DNA of 63,160 bases from an uncultured Oscillospiraceae bacterium. Its GTDB lineage: Bacteria; Bacillota; Clostridia; Oscillospirales; Acutalibacteraceae. Location of the stretch: NCBI GenBank assembly GCA_900544715.1, contig UQWL01000017.1:1-63160 (forward strand), written 5' to 3'. The notes beneath the pieces were generated by a model, which worked only from the letters and a program-made list of their open reading frames with translations, was not told the origin of the DNA and made no database searches. The position numbers and the translations under genes were made by a program. Shown piece after piece: positions 42,900 to 51,398 of the stretch. How positions within the stretch are numbered: position 1 is the stretch's first letter; each line of letters opens with the position of its first letter.

Positions 42900-43184
42900 T
42901 TACTGCTCAACTGCATAGACGCTGACCTTTTTGCGGTCGCGGCCCATGCGCTCAAACTTGACCTTGCCGTCAATCAGCGCAAACAGCGTATCATCCGAAC
43001 CGCGACCCACGTTGTTGCCGGGATGGATGTGCGTGCCGCGCTGTTTCACAAGGATGTTGCCCGCAAGCACAAACTGCCCGTCCGCCCGCTTCGCGCCGAG
43101 GCGCTTGGATTCAGAATCACGGCCGTTACGGGTGGAACCCATTCCCTTTTTATGTGCGAACAGCTGTAGGTTTATTTTAAGCAT
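42900..43184 (-). CDS. rpmA: 50S ribosomal protein L27
   Basis: A 94-aa bL27 at the peptidyl transferase centre. The N-terminus MLKINLQLFAHKKGMGSTRN carries the Bacillota extension ending in LQLF; cleavage after Phe9 by Prp exposes AHKKG. GGAGG lies 8 bases before the ATG at 43184. It overlaps the end of prp by 8 bases. Confidence 0.97.
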   Translation of the reverse strand: MLKINLQLFAHKKGMGSTRNGRDSESKRLGAKRADGQFVLAGNILVKQRGTHIHPGNNVGRGSDDTLFALIDGKVKFERMGRDRKKVSVYAVEQ

Positions 43185-43503
43185 TTCGTACACCTCCGTA
43201 TTTCACTTTGACATTTTCCGGGTAGTCCTCCGACAGGGAGACCATGTGCAGCTCAAACCCTTTTAATAGTGTCTGTGCACGCTGTGCCTCCTCCTGGGAG
43301 AGCAGCAGCCGCATATGGCCGTCGTCCACCTCCACGTGCGTCTGAATGCGCATGACATCCGTGATGGTATTCGCCGCCATATAGGCCGCAGAGGAAACCG
43401 ACGCGCAGAGGAGATCCTCCCCCTCTTCGCCCCGGCCGGCGTGGCCGTCGAGCGAAAAGCCCGTGAGAAGCCCTGCCTGGGAATAAAACTGCACCGTAAT
43501 CAT
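43177..43503 (-). CDS. prp: Ribosomal-processing cysteine protease Prp
   Basis: A 108-aa Prp, the cysteine protease that trims the L27 extension. The catalytic pair is His21 (GHAG) and Cys33 (LLCASVSSAAY). It lies between rplU and rpmA, the fixed position in Bacillota. Its last codons overlap the L27 start, coupling protease and substrate. Confidence 0.95.
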   Translation of the reverse strand: MITVQFYSQAGLLTGFSLDGHAGRGEEGEDLLCASVSSAAYMAANTITDVMRIQTHVEVDDGHMRLLLSQEEAQRAQTLLKGFELHMVSLSEDYPENVKVKYGGVRNA

Positions 43504-43506
43504 CGC

Positions 43507-43818
43507 TTACGCGTTGATAGCGGCGATTTCAACCTTTGTATAGGGCTGCCTATGGCCCATCTTGCGCTTTTCGTTCTTCTTCGGCTTATAGGTGAACACA
43601 GTAATCTTTTTGGCCTTGCCATTCTTGATGGCCTTGGCAGTGACCGTCGCGCCCTCCACATAGGGAGCGCCAACCTTCATGCCGTCTTCCGCGCCGACTG
43701 CGACTACCTTGTCAAAGGTGATCTCGGCGTCCGCTTCGACGTTGAGCTTCTCGATGAAAACAGTATCGCCCGCTTCCACCTTGTACTGCTTGCCGCCGGT
43801 TTCGATGATTGCGTACAT
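43507..43818 (-). CDS. rplU: 50S ribosomal protein L21
   Basis: A 103-aa bL21 with the standard opening MYAIIETGGKQYKVEAGDTV and the C-terminal KKNEKRKMGHRQPYTKVEI. It is first in the rplU-prp-rpmA operon with a consensus promoter and a structured leader. Confidence 0.98.
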   Translation of the reverse strand: MYAIIETGGKQYKVEAGDTVFIEKLNVEADAEITFDKVVAVGAEDGMKVGAPYVEGATVTAKAIKNGKAKKITVFTYKPKKNEKRKMGHRQPYTKVEIAAINA

Positions 43819-43824
43819 AATTTA

Positions 43825-43923
43825 CCTTCCTTTATTACGGTCTCGCTGTTCGCGGGCGGGAAAATCCGCTTTAGAGCGCAATTTCCAGCAAATTGCGCCA
43901 GCCCGGAACACGCGGTATAAAGC
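43825..43923 (-). promoter_or_regulatory. Candidate L21 leader
   Basis: The leader contains a perfect GCGCAATTT/AAATTGCGC stem (43876-43898). Many Bacillota have an autoregulatory L21 leader at this place; I infer the same from position and structure, not from a covariance match. Confidence 0.4.
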
Positions 43924-43952
43924 ATTATAACACACAGCGCAAGGTGTGTCAA
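43924..43952 (-). promoter_or_regulatory. rplU promoter
   Basis: Perfect TTGACA (43952-43947), 17 bases, perfect TATAAT (43929-43924) on the minus strand. Confidence 0.93.
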
Positions 43953-44041
43953 TCTTTGGTGGTAGAATTTTCATTCTGTTCTGCCGTTGTCCAATATGCA
44001 TTGTAACATTACAGTTTTTTTTATTATTTTATTTGTTTTTA

Positions 44042-44071
44042 TTGACAATAACATCCTGAATTTAGTATGAT
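44042..44071 (+). promoter_or_regulatory. Promoter of the 346-aa secreted protein gene
   Basis: TTGACA, an 18-base spacer and TATGAT on the plus strand. It lies 34 bases before the start codon. Confidence 0.75.
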
Positions 44072-44104
44072 AAAATTATACTAAAAAAGGGAAAGGAGTA
44101 AACT

Positions 44105-45145
44105 ATGAGAAAATTCGCCCGACATGTTATTTTTATTATTTTAGCACTGAGCCTGTTGCTGGGAAGCGGCACGGCGGCCTTTGCAGCGCCCGCTGAAATC
44201 CCCATTCCAAATTTGTCACAAGAAGAGCTTCCCCCGGAATGTTATGGAATCCTGACGGACGAGTACACAATTTTTTACACGCAGGATGAGACCGGCGCAA
44301 TCTTGATGGATCAGGAATCGTTGGCGGATCTACAGACACTCCTGCGGGATGAGCAGGCCATGCAGAAGGTGATTCAGGATCGGGCGGCTGCGCGCAGCGA
44401 GCCAGTCACGTCCTTTGAAGTTGCCGCACAGGTGAAAGAAATTCAAACCGTTTTGCAGCCTTTCGCTTCGCTCAAGGCAATGGAGCGTATGCCCACCGCA
44501 AAATTGGCGGCGAACGCTGCGGCGGCCGCAGTTGGAGATTTGCAGAATTTTACGCATCAGTTAAACTCGGAACGGTACTCAGATGCTACAAGCAACGCTC
44601 CCGCGTATTCTCAAACACACATTAAACGGCAGCTTGTTTACATGTGGGCATGGGAATATGAGCCGTTTTGGACGCTCACTGACACCGTCGCCATGGCCTG
44701 GTCTTCCGGCCTTCATCCGTTGACCGGCACGGATGAAGTAGCATTTCTCTATATGGCGAAAGGCCGGGAGTCCGGGAAGCCTGTCAACACGCCATCCGAT
44801 GACCTGTGGGTATTGGAGGGTTCAGAAGGGGATGACGCTTATTCCGATGACATCGATGTTGACCGCGGCCTACAAAAGGATTTTGATATCAAATCAGTCT
44901 ATAATCATGGTGGAAAACGGTATATAACGACCACGCATTTTGGCCTTTTTTCAGTGATTGTGGTTGCTTCTAACCCGAACCGTGAAAATAAACCCATAAC
45001 TTATAGAGGAAAATATTATCATCAAAAAGTTGCAACCTTATGGTCGTTGAATATAGGGGCGGATCTCAGTATCGGTTTAGCGGCAGAATTGCGATATGAC
45101 TCTTCTAATTCGCTGATTCGTACTTCCTATTATTTTGATGCATGA
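44105..45145 (+). CDS. Secreted protein of unknown function (346 aa)
   Basis: Residues 1-27 form a Sec signal peptide (basic start, long hydrophobic core, AFAAP cleavage region). The mature protein has a Gln/Glu-rich helical part (about 60-140) and a C-terminal part rich in aromatic residues (WAWEYEPFWTLTD, then beta-like segments ending IRTSYYFDA). I see no catalytic motif, lipobox or anchor and recognise no family. A GGAAAGGAG site precedes the ATG. Codon use and GC are a little lower than in the housekeeping genes. A 59-aa membrane protein gene follows 26 bases later and is probably cotranscribed. Confidence 0.8.
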   Translation: MRKFARHVIFIILALSLLLGSGTAAFAAPAEIPIPNLSQEELPPECYGILTDEYTIFYTQDETGAILMDQESLADLQTLLRDEQAMQKVIQDRAAARSEPVTSFEVAAQVKEIQTVLQPFASLKAMERMPTAKLAANAAAAAVGDLQNFTHQLNSERYSDATSNAPAYSQTHIKRQLVYMWAWEYEPFWTLTDTVAMAWSSGLHPLTGTDEVAFLYMAKGRESGKPVNTPSDDLWVLEGSEGDDAYSDDIDVDRGLQKDFDIKSVYNHGGKRYITTTHFGLFSVIVVASNPNRENKPITYRGKYYHQKVATLWSLNIGADLSIGLAAELRYDSSNSLIRTSYYFDA

Positions 45146-45171
45146 GTTCATATAGAAAGGGGCTATGAACA

Positions 45172-45351
45172 ATGTTTTATCTGATTCCGCTTATTGCATC
45201 AGCGCTCATGTTTTTCTTTGCCTTCTGCGCCGTGCGCGCAATCCGTGACTATTCCGGTTCGTGGGTAATATTTTCCCTGCTTGCAGGCCTCATGTTTGGT
45301 ACTGATGTTATATTGACCATTATGATCATTGGCGAATCCGTAGCACGTTAG
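45172..45351 (+). CDS. Small two-helix membrane protein (59 aa)
   Basis: A 59-aa protein with two hydrophobic helices (about residues 3-21 and 31-54) joined by the charged turn RAIRDYSGS. An AAAGGGG site lies 9 bases before the ATG. It directly follows the secreted 346-aa protein gene. The function is unknown; a role as partner or anchor of that protein is a guess based on adjacency. Confidence 0.7.
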   Translation: MFYLIPLIASALMFFFAFCAVRAIRDYSGSWVIFSLLAGLMFGTDVILTIMIIGESVAR

Positions 45352-45410
45352 TTTCACCGTGAACCAATCCGGCCGCGGCTTTTTATAAGGCGAAACGGAG
45401 GGATGCCGCA

Positions 45411-45683
45411 ATGATCGAAGAAAACGACTGGCGTTTGCAGTCACAAGAAAAGTATTTGAAATATCTGACCTGGCAATGGAAGCCTTACCGCAGGCCAAGC
45501 CCCACCTGGGACCATGACCACTGCTGTTTCTGCTGGGACACCTTCAGCGAATACGACGGCGACCTGCACGAGGGCTACTGCACGCTTGACGAAACCTACT
45601 GGATCTGCCCGGAATGCTTCGCGGATTTCAAAGAGATGTTCCACTGGACACTGGAGGACAGTTCGAAACCCGAACCGGAATAA
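45411..45683 (+). CDS. Cysteine-rich small protein, probable zinc binder (90 aa)
   Basis: A 90-aa acidic and Trp-rich cytoplasmic protein. Cys/His residues are arranged as HDHCCFCWD (about residues 35-43) and GYCT...WICPECF, compatible with a zinc ribbon. It resembles small hypothetical proteins of gut Clostridia, but I cannot name a family. GGAGG lies 8 bases before the ATG. It follows the 59-aa gene by about 60 bases on the same strand. Confidence 0.75.
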   Translation: MIEENDWRLQSQEKYLKYLTWQWKPYRRPSPTWDHDHCCFCWDTFSEYDGDLHEGYCTLDETYWICPECFADFKEMFHWTLEDSSKPEPE

Positions 45684-45761
45684 ACAGGCCGTGGGCCGCT
45701 GGGCGCTGCCGGGAGGCCGAGGCAGCGCCCGCAGAATCTTTCTACGTGGCTCGTGAGGGGA

Positions 45762-45795
45762 TTTTTGCCCCTGCCGCGCACGGCAGGGGCAAAAA
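45762..45795. terminator. Bidirectional terminator
   Basis: TTTTTGCCCCTGCCG pairs perfectly with CGGCAGGGGCAAAAA around CGCA. Its symmetry suits termination from both sides. Confidence 0.75.
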
Positions 45796-46136
45796 CGAAC
45801 CTTTCCATGTGTTTGAAACGCCGTGAGGCGTTGAGTTTGGGAAGGTTCGCCGAACAGCTTTTCACGTGTCTCAATCTTCCCGCTGCCGAAGTGCCGTGCA
45901 AAACGGCCCCTTTTGCTTCCTTTTCCGGCCGAGCGGAAAAGGAAGGGCCCGCGCGGCCTGAGCGCGTTCCAATTTTCTCTTCCTTTGTCAGAGCACTCAA
46001 AAAAGCAAGCGTAATGAGTAATTTTTACGAAATTGTTCTGACGAAACGATATTCTTTTTTTGACAGGGTTCATGGGCCGCTGTGCTAATGCACAGCGGCC
46101 CGCCGTTTATTGCACTTCAGTCTACTGCGTCGAGGC
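45796..46136. other. Hairpin-dense intergenic region
   Basis: No gene seen. It holds a nested inverted repeat (GAACCTTTCC / GGGAAGGTTC at 45797-45848 enclosing AACGCC / GGCGTT), TTCCTTTTCCG / CGGAAAAGGAA at 45917-45944, and GGGCCGCTGTG / CACAGCGGCCC at 46074-46101 just after the pspC stop. Confidence 0.5.
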
Positions 46137-46346
46137 TCAGCCCTCCACCATCGGCTCCTGTGGAATCACGATCGCAAGCACGATATAAAGGATTAAGCAG
46201 GGCACGAACGCCGTGAACACGGACAGCACCGCATAGATCACACGCACCAGCGTGGGGTCAATATTCAGGTAATTGGCGATTCCGGCGCACACGCCGGAAA
46301 TCATCTTATCGTTGCGGCTGCGGTAAAGCTTTTTGTTCATATCCAT
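46137..46346 (-). CDS. PspC domain protein
   Basis: A 69-aa PspC-domain protein with the signature KLYRSRNDKMISGVCAGIA followed by NIDPTLVRVIYAVLSVFTAF and a second hydrophobic helix. Such proteins sit in the inner membrane and take part in envelope-stress sensing; single-domain versions are common in Clostridia. GGAGG lies 7 bases before the ATG. It is 40 bases after folD on the same strand. Confidence 0.92.
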   Translation of the reverse strand: MDMNKKLYRSRNDKMISGVCAGIANYLNIDPTLVRVIYAVLSVFTAFVPCLILYIVLAIVIPQEPMVEG

Positions 46347-46386
46347 AAAAATACCTCCAAAATAATAAAATCAAATTTTTAAAAAT

Positions 46387-47244
46387 TTAGCCTTCCATGC
46401 CGTTTTGCAGCTTTGCGGCCATGAGGGTATTCTGCATCAGCATGGCGATCGTCATCGGCCCCACGCCGCCCGGCACAGGCGTAATCGCGCCGGCAATGGG
46501 CTCGACCGCTTCAAAATCCACATCCCCGCAGAGCTTGCCGGCTTCATCGCGGTTCATGCCGACGTCGATCACCGCCGCGCCGGGCTTCACCATATCGGCC
46601 GTGACGAATTTGGCCTTTCCAACGGCGGCAACCAGGATATCCGCCCGGCGGCAAACCTCCTGAAGGTTTTTCGTGCGGGAGTGGCAAACCGTAACCGTGC
46701 CATTCTCATGCAGCAGAAGCATCGCCATCGGCTTGCCGACAATATTGCTCCGGCCGATCACCACGCATTCCTTCCCCTCCGGGGAAACACCCGCGCTGTG
46801 CAAAAGCTCCATCACGCCCGCAGGCGTGCAGGGCAAAAAATGATAGTCCCCAATCATAATACGCCCCACGTTGGAGGGATGGAACGCATCCACATCCTTC
46901 TCCGGCGCAATGGCCTCGATCACCTGCTTTTCATCCAGATGCTTCGGCAGCGGGAGCTGGCAGAGGATGCCGCTGATATCCTTCCGCTCATTGAGCTGAT
47001 GCACGAGCGCCATCAATTGCAGCTGCGTCGTATCTGCCGGGAGCGCGAACTCCTCAGAACGGATGCCCACCTCCGCGCAGGCCTTTTTCTTATTGTTGAC
47101 ATAGACGCGGGAGGCCGGGTCATCCCCCACGATAATCACCGCGAGGCCCGGAACAACGCCCTGCTCCCGCAGCGCCGCCACCTCGCCTGCCACGCGCGCA
47201 CGCACCTGCGCGGAAACGGCCTTGCCATCAATCCTGATCGCCAT
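46387..47244 (-). CDS. folD: Methylenetetrahydrofolate dehydrogenase/cyclohydrolase
   Basis: A 285-aa FolD that interconverts 5,10-methylene-THF and 10-formyl-THF with NADP. Visible are VYVNNKKKACAEVGI (catalytic Lys region), ILCQLPLPKHLDEK, GRSNIVGKPMAMLLL (dinucleotide site) and TPVPGGVGPMTIAMLM. The ATG at 47244 is 9 bases after GGAGG and overlaps the end of lgt by 17 bases. Confidence 0.96.
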   Translation of the reverse strand: MAIRIDGKAVSAQVRARVAGEVAALREQGVVPGLAVIIVGDDPASRVYVNNKKKACAEVGIRSEEFALPADTTQLQLMALVHQLNERKDISGILCQLPLPKHLDEKQVIEAIAPEKDVDAFHPSNVGRIMIGDYHFLPCTPAGVMELLHSAGVSPEGKECVVIGRSNIVGKPMAMLLLHENGTVTVCHSRTKNLQEVCRRADILVAAVGKAKFVTADMVKPGAAVIDVGMNRDEAGKLCGDVDFEAVEPIAGAITPVPGGVGPMTIAMLMQNTLMAAKLQNGMEG

Positions 47245-48298
47245 CTTCATCCGCCTCCTGTTCCGCTTTTTCCTCCGGCTCTTCCCCATCCGCAGGCGCT
47301 TGCTCCAGCGAAGGGCCAGCCTGCTCCGGAGTTTCCTTCGGGGGGATGGGCTTACCGTTTACCAATTCGATGCGCCTGTTTTCATTGTCGATATAATAAT
47401 CAATGCCTTCAATCGGCTGCGGGTTTTTCTTTGCCCGGATGAGGAAATAGACCAGCAGTGCGGCGCACACGATCACCAGCGCGCCGGATAACCACTGGGA
47501 AACGCGCATATTCGTGCCGGGGATATAGAGGCTGTCTGTGCGCAGCCCCTCCACCACCATGCGCTCCAAACCATACCACACGCCGTAGCAGAGGATGATC
47601 TGCCCACTGAACTTGCGGAACTTCTGGCAGATGAGATAGAGAACCAGGCAGCCCAGGATGCACCAGATGGATTCATACAGGAAGGTCGGGTGCACCGGCA
47701 GCGCCGGGTCCACCGTGATGCCGTTTGCGGCGAAATCCGCCTGATGTGCGGTGAGGTAGGAGACGACCTTGCTGCTCGTCATGCCCCAGGGGAGATCCGT
47801 ATTGCAGCCGAAAGCCTCCTGATTCATGTAGTTGCCCCACCGGCCGATGCCCTGCGCGAGCAGGAGGCTCATCGCGCCGATATCCAAAAGGTTGCGAAAA
47901 TTCAGCTTGTTGAAATGGCATACCGCCCAAGCCGCCAGCAGGCCGCCGATGATGCCGCCATAGATCGCCATCCCGCCTTCCCAGATTTTAAAAATATCGA
48001 GAAGATGATCCTTATACTGCTCCCATTCAAAGATCACATAAAACAGCCGCGCGCCGATGATGCCGCCGAAGGTGCCAAAGATCAAAACATCCACCATCTT
48101 ATCAAGGCTCATCTTCCACTTATATGCCATCCGGCCGCCGAGCAGCACGGCAAGCAGGAAGCCGAACGCAATGATAACGCCGTACCAATGGATTGTCAGG
48201 TGCAGGTTGATGCCGGGGATCGTGAAGTCCGCCAAGATGGAAGGAACATTAAAGCTCCACCCAAGCTTTGGGAACTCCACCACTGTGAAGTCATGCAT
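47228..48298 (-). CDS. lgt: Prolipoprotein diacylglyceryl transferase
   Basis: A 356-aa Lgt that moves diacylglycerol from phosphatidylglycerol to the lipobox Cys. The family signature GIGRWGNYMNQEAFG and about seven membrane helices are present. The C-terminal 50 residues are an acidic, Glu/Pro-rich tail beyond the usual end. It would process the lipoproteins encoded at 13270 and 35674. GGAG precedes the ATG. Confidence 0.95.
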   Translation of the reverse strand: MHDFTVVEFPKLGWSFNVPSILADFTIPGINLHLTIHWYGVIIAFGFLLAVLLGGRMAYKWKMSLDKMVDVLIFGTFGGIIGARLFYVIFEWEQYKDHLLDIFKIWEGGMAIYGGIIGGLLAAWAVCHFNKLNFRNLLDIGAMSLLLAQGIGRWGNYMNQEAFGCNTDLPWGMTSSKVVSYLTAHQADFAANGITVDPALPVHPTFLYESIWCILGCLVLYLICQKFRKFSGQIILCYGVWYGLERMVVEGLRTDSLYIPGTNMRVSQWLSGALVIVCAALLVYFLIRAKKNPQPIEGIDYYIDNENRRIELVNGKPIPPKETPEQAGPSLEQAPADGEEPEEKAEQEADEDGDQD

Positions 48299-48353
48299 TG
48301 TAAGCTCTCCTTTGCGTGATCGTTCTTTTATTTTAACGGGATTCTGTTTCTAA

Positions 48354-48381
48354 ATTATAAACGTTTTCCTACAAATAAGAA
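48354..48381 (-). promoter_or_regulatory. lgt-folD-pspC promoter
   Basis: TTCTTA (48381-48376), 16 bases, TATAAT (48359-48354) on the minus strand. Confidence 0.55.
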
Positions 48382-48430
48382 ACTATTTTTCTATGTAAAG
48401 CCGCCTGAGCGGCCTTGTTATGCGCCTGAG

Positions 48431-48529
48431 CATTCCTTTCTTACTCCCGGCCGTGGAATTGTGCAGTTTTAGCAAAGTGAAAATTGTGGGCAGACACGAT
48501 GCTTGAAAAGCACAAAACACAGTTTGAAA
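48431..48529 (-). repeat. Dispersed ~99-bp repeat, copy B
   Basis: Ungapped match (about 75 of 99 bases) to 29793-29891. It lies directly after the stop of the M16 peptidase gene and upstream of the lgt promoter, the same topology as copy A between gatA and gatB. Confidence 0.7.
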
Positions 48530-48535
48530 AGGAAT

Positions 48536-49813
48536 TCAAGCTTTTACAACAGACAGTGCACTGTATTCTCTTTGGAGCGTTGTTTCCAGCCGCTGCTGAG
48601 TCTCGTCGAGCGTAATTTCCCGCAGCAGCTCCGCCTCGTCAAACAGCCCTCCGCTGCGGAATTCAGCTGAAATCATCTCATTGGCAAGCTCATCAATATC
48701 ATTAAACGCCATCACAACGCGCCCATAGAGCTTGCGGCGCGCGCGTTCAAACGACGCCTTGTCCAGCCCTTCGCGGCGCGCCCGCTCAATTTCCGCATGG
48801 ATCTCCTGCGCGACCTTCTGTGGGTCCTTCGACTCACCGGAGAACAAAACGCTCGCATAGCCGTAGCCGTGGAAATACTCCGCGCCGAACTGCGTGTTGA
48901 TGAGCCCCTCGTCAAACAACCTGCGATAAAGCGGGGAGGTATTTCCCGCCAGCATTTCAAGCAAAACATTCGTTTGAAGCTGTTCGCGCAAGGGGCGCTC
49001 CGGCGTCTCATAGGTTTCCTTAAAGCCAAGCATGAAAAGCGGCGCGCCCACATCAAGCGTTTGCTCGATAAAGGGCTGCACGGGCTTTGCCGGCTCATCC
49101 GGGAAATTGCGCTCAATGGAGAGAGCATCCGCAGGTTTCAGCAGCCGGTCCGCCACTTCGAGCACCTCGTTCACCGTCACATTGCCAGCAACGGCAAGCG
49201 CCATATTGTGGAGGTTATAAAATGTGTGGTAGCAGCGGTAGAGAAGATCAGCCGTAATGTGTGAAATAGAGTCGATCGTCCCTGCGATGTCGATGCGCAC
49301 AGGGTGCACCTTGTAGAGTGCCCTAAGGCAGTTGAACATCACCTGCCAGTTCGGCTCATCCTGATACATCCGGATTTCCTGCCCGATGATGCCCTGCTCC
49401 TTCTGCACGGTCTGCTCCGTAAAATAAGGCGACTGCACAAAATCCAGCAAAATCTCCAGCGACGCCTTAAAATCGCCCGCGCAGGAGAACAGATAGCAGG
49501 TGCGCTCAAACGACGTATACGCATTGGCGGACGCGCCCGTTTTCGCATAGCGGGCAAAGGCGTCCAGATCCTCGCTCTCAAAGAGCTTATGCTCCAAAAA
49601 GTGCGCGATGCCCTCCGGCACCTCTGTAAAATCCGCCTCGTCGCTGCGCTTAAAGCGCGTGTCGATCGAGCCGTATTTCGTGCCGAACAGCGCGTAGGCG
49701 GAGGAATAGCCCGCCTTCGGCATCACGAGAATCGTAAGCCCCGAAGGGTGGTCGATCCTGTAATAGCTGTCGTCTAACAATGTGGAATGGATTTCTTTCA
49801 CCGGATGGCTCAT
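48536..49813 (-). CDS. M16 family zinc peptidase (YmfH-like)
   Basis: A 425-aa M16 peptidase. The inverted zinc motif HFLEH is at residues 71-75 (GIAHFLEHKLFE) and the distal glutamate is in QEIRMYQDEP. It should be the catalytic half of a two-protein M16 peptidase, as in Bacillus YmfF-YmfH. The ATG overlaps the stop of the upstream partner, with GGAGG at 9 bases. Confidence 0.92.
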   Translation of the reverse strand: MSHPVKEIHSTLLDDSYYRIDHPSGLTILVMPKAGYSSAYALFGTKYGSIDTRFKRSDEADFTEVPEGIAHFLEHKLFESEDLDAFARYAKTGASANAYTSFERTCYLFSCAGDFKASLEILLDFVQSPYFTEQTVQKEQGIIGQEIRMYQDEPNWQVMFNCLRALYKVHPVRIDIAGTIDSISHITADLLYRCYHTFYNLHNMALAVAGNVTVNEVLEVADRLLKPADALSIERNFPDEPAKPVQPFIEQTLDVGAPLFMLGFKETYETPERPLREQLQTNVLLEMLAGNTSPLYRRLFDEGLINTQFGAEYFHGYGYASVLFSGESKDPQKVAQEIHAEIERARREGLDKASFERARRKLYGRVVMAFNDIDELANEMISAEFRSGGLFDEAELLREITLDETQQRLETTLQREYSALSVVKA

Positions 49814-51099
49814 GCCTTATCTTCCTCCCCCGTCAACAGATAGATCGTATCGAGCGTGACCTTTTGTGCCGCTTCCACAGCCTGCTCACGCGTGACCTTG
49901 CGGATCTGCGCTGCAAGCGACTGCGGGGCGGCGGGTGCCTCCTCCAGCAGCCGGAAGGCATACCAGTCGTCGAGCTCCTCCGGCGTGCCGCCGACGCGCT
50001 CATAATCATCCGCCAGGCTTTTGACAGAAGCGTCAAAATCGTCATCCGTAAATTCGCCGGCGCGCACAGCGTCGAGCTGCCTGCCGATCTCCGTGATCGC
50101 GCGCTCGGCATTTTCGAACTCCACGCCGCTCTGTACCATCATCACGCCCTTTTGGCGAAACAGGCGGGCCGAGCAGTAGTAGCACAGGCTCATCTTTTCC
50201 CGCACATTCTGGAACAGGAGCGACTGCGGGCTGCCGCCGAATACGTTCACCATCACATTCACCGCGGAAAAATCCTCCAAGTCCTGCTTATAGCCCATCC
50301 GATAGCCCAGCACAAGCTTGCCCTGCTGCACAGGGAGCCGCTCTTCCACCCGCCGCGTTTGTTCCGCACGGGGGAGAATCTGCGTCTCCCATGCATCTGC
50401 GGGGGCTTCTTCACGCTCTATTTTGGAAAGCTCTTCCTGCAACAGCGATTGGGCCGCCTGCGCATCGGCTTCGCCGACGAGGTTGAATTGCAGCCGCCCG
50501 CCGGAAAGCAGCGCCCTCCAAGCCTCATACAGGCTCTGCGGAGTCAGGCTTTTCACATCCTCCGGCGTGCCGTAGCGGTTGATCCCATAGGCTTCATTTT
50601 CGCACATCAGTGCTTCGCACCGCCTGAGTGCATAGGTGCGTTTATCGTTGCGCTCGTTTTCGATGCGCTCCAGCAGCAGCCGCTTCTCCCGCTCGACATT
50701 CTGCGCGGCGAACGCGCCGTTTTCCACAGGGGGGTGGAAGAAAAGCTCACACAAAAGCTTCACACACTCCGTTACAGCTCCGTCGCCGTCAAAGGCGAAA
50801 CGGTCTGCAATGCAGGTGATGCTGATGCGCAGCACCTGCGCCTCACCCACCTTTTCCACCCCGGCCGATACCCGTGCGCCATAGGCCTCTGCGAGTTTTT
50901 CATTCATCGTTGTCAAATCCGGGTATTTTGCGCAGCAGCGGTGTAGCAAAAAGGGCAGCATCGCATTTGCTGAAGCCGTTTCCCTGCGCAGCGGCACAGC
51001 GGCCGAGAGGGAAATCCGGCAGGTTTTAAATTTGCTTGCCCGCACCGTGCAAAACCTTACGCCGGGCGCGAGAGGGGTAAATTCCACTGAATCGTTCAT
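49810..51099 (-). CDS. M16 family peptidase, inactive partner (YmfF-like)
   Basis: About 429 aa with the M16 fold, but the HxxEH motif is missing: the matching region reads LLHRCCAKYPDL. It is therefore the non-catalytic half that forms the chamber with the active protein encoded next to it. I choose ATG 51099; the ATG at 51111 abuts the AAAGG site. An extended -10 (TGTTATAAT) lies upstream. Confidence 0.88.
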   Translation of the reverse strand: MNDSVEFTPLAPGVRFCTVRASKFKTCRISLSAAVPLRRETASANAMLPFLLHRCCAKYPDLTTMNEKLAEAYGARVSAGVEKVGEAQVLRISITCIADRFAFDGDGAVTECVKLLCELFFHPPVENGAFAAQNVEREKRLLLERIENERNDKRTYALRRCEALMCENEAYGINRYGTPEDVKSLTPQSLYEAWRALLSGGRLQFNLVGEADAQAAQSLLQEELSKIEREEAPADAWETQILPRAEQTRRVEERLPVQQGKLVLGYRMGYKQDLEDFSAVNVMVNVFGGSPQSLLFQNVREKMSLCYYCSARLFRQKGVMMVQSGVEFENAERAITEIGRQLDAVRAGEFTDDDFDASVKSLADDYERVGGTPEELDDWYAFRLLEEAPAAPQSLAAQIRKVTREQAVEAAQKVTLDTIYLLTGEEDKA

Positions 51100-51333
51100 C
51101 CGTTGGATCATCCTTTCTTTGAACCCACGAAAGCCTGCGTTTGAGCGGCAACGCCTCCGGTTTACAGAGGAGGCAGGCTGTTGCCCGTGCGGCGGCGGGG
51201 TTTCGCGGGAATCTGAAGAGTTGGGAGAGTCGGAAAAATCCTATCTTTTCGGAATGGAAATTTAGGAACCGGCGCCAGTGCCGTTTCGTGGCGCAGAGCC
51301 GACATCTCCACTCTGAAATCTGATTGTCTGCTA

Positions 51334-51342
51334 TTATAACAC
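51334..51342 (-). promoter_or_regulatory. Extended -10 promoter of the M16 pair
   Basis: TGTTATAAT on the minus strand, with a perfect TATAAT hexamer. A TTGACT 22 bases upstream of it is too far to pair. The leader is over 200 bases with no other feature seen. Confidence 0.55.
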
Positions 51343-51398
51343 ACCTCGCCTCCCGCTTCCAGTCAAATAGCGCGGGCGGGTCAAAAACACATTCTTTT

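Noticed and set aside
45441..46073. A 210-codon minus-strand frame across the cysteine-rich gene and the hairpin region
   Set aside because: It runs through the terminator and palindromes, is Arg/Pro-rich, and has no ribosome binding site.
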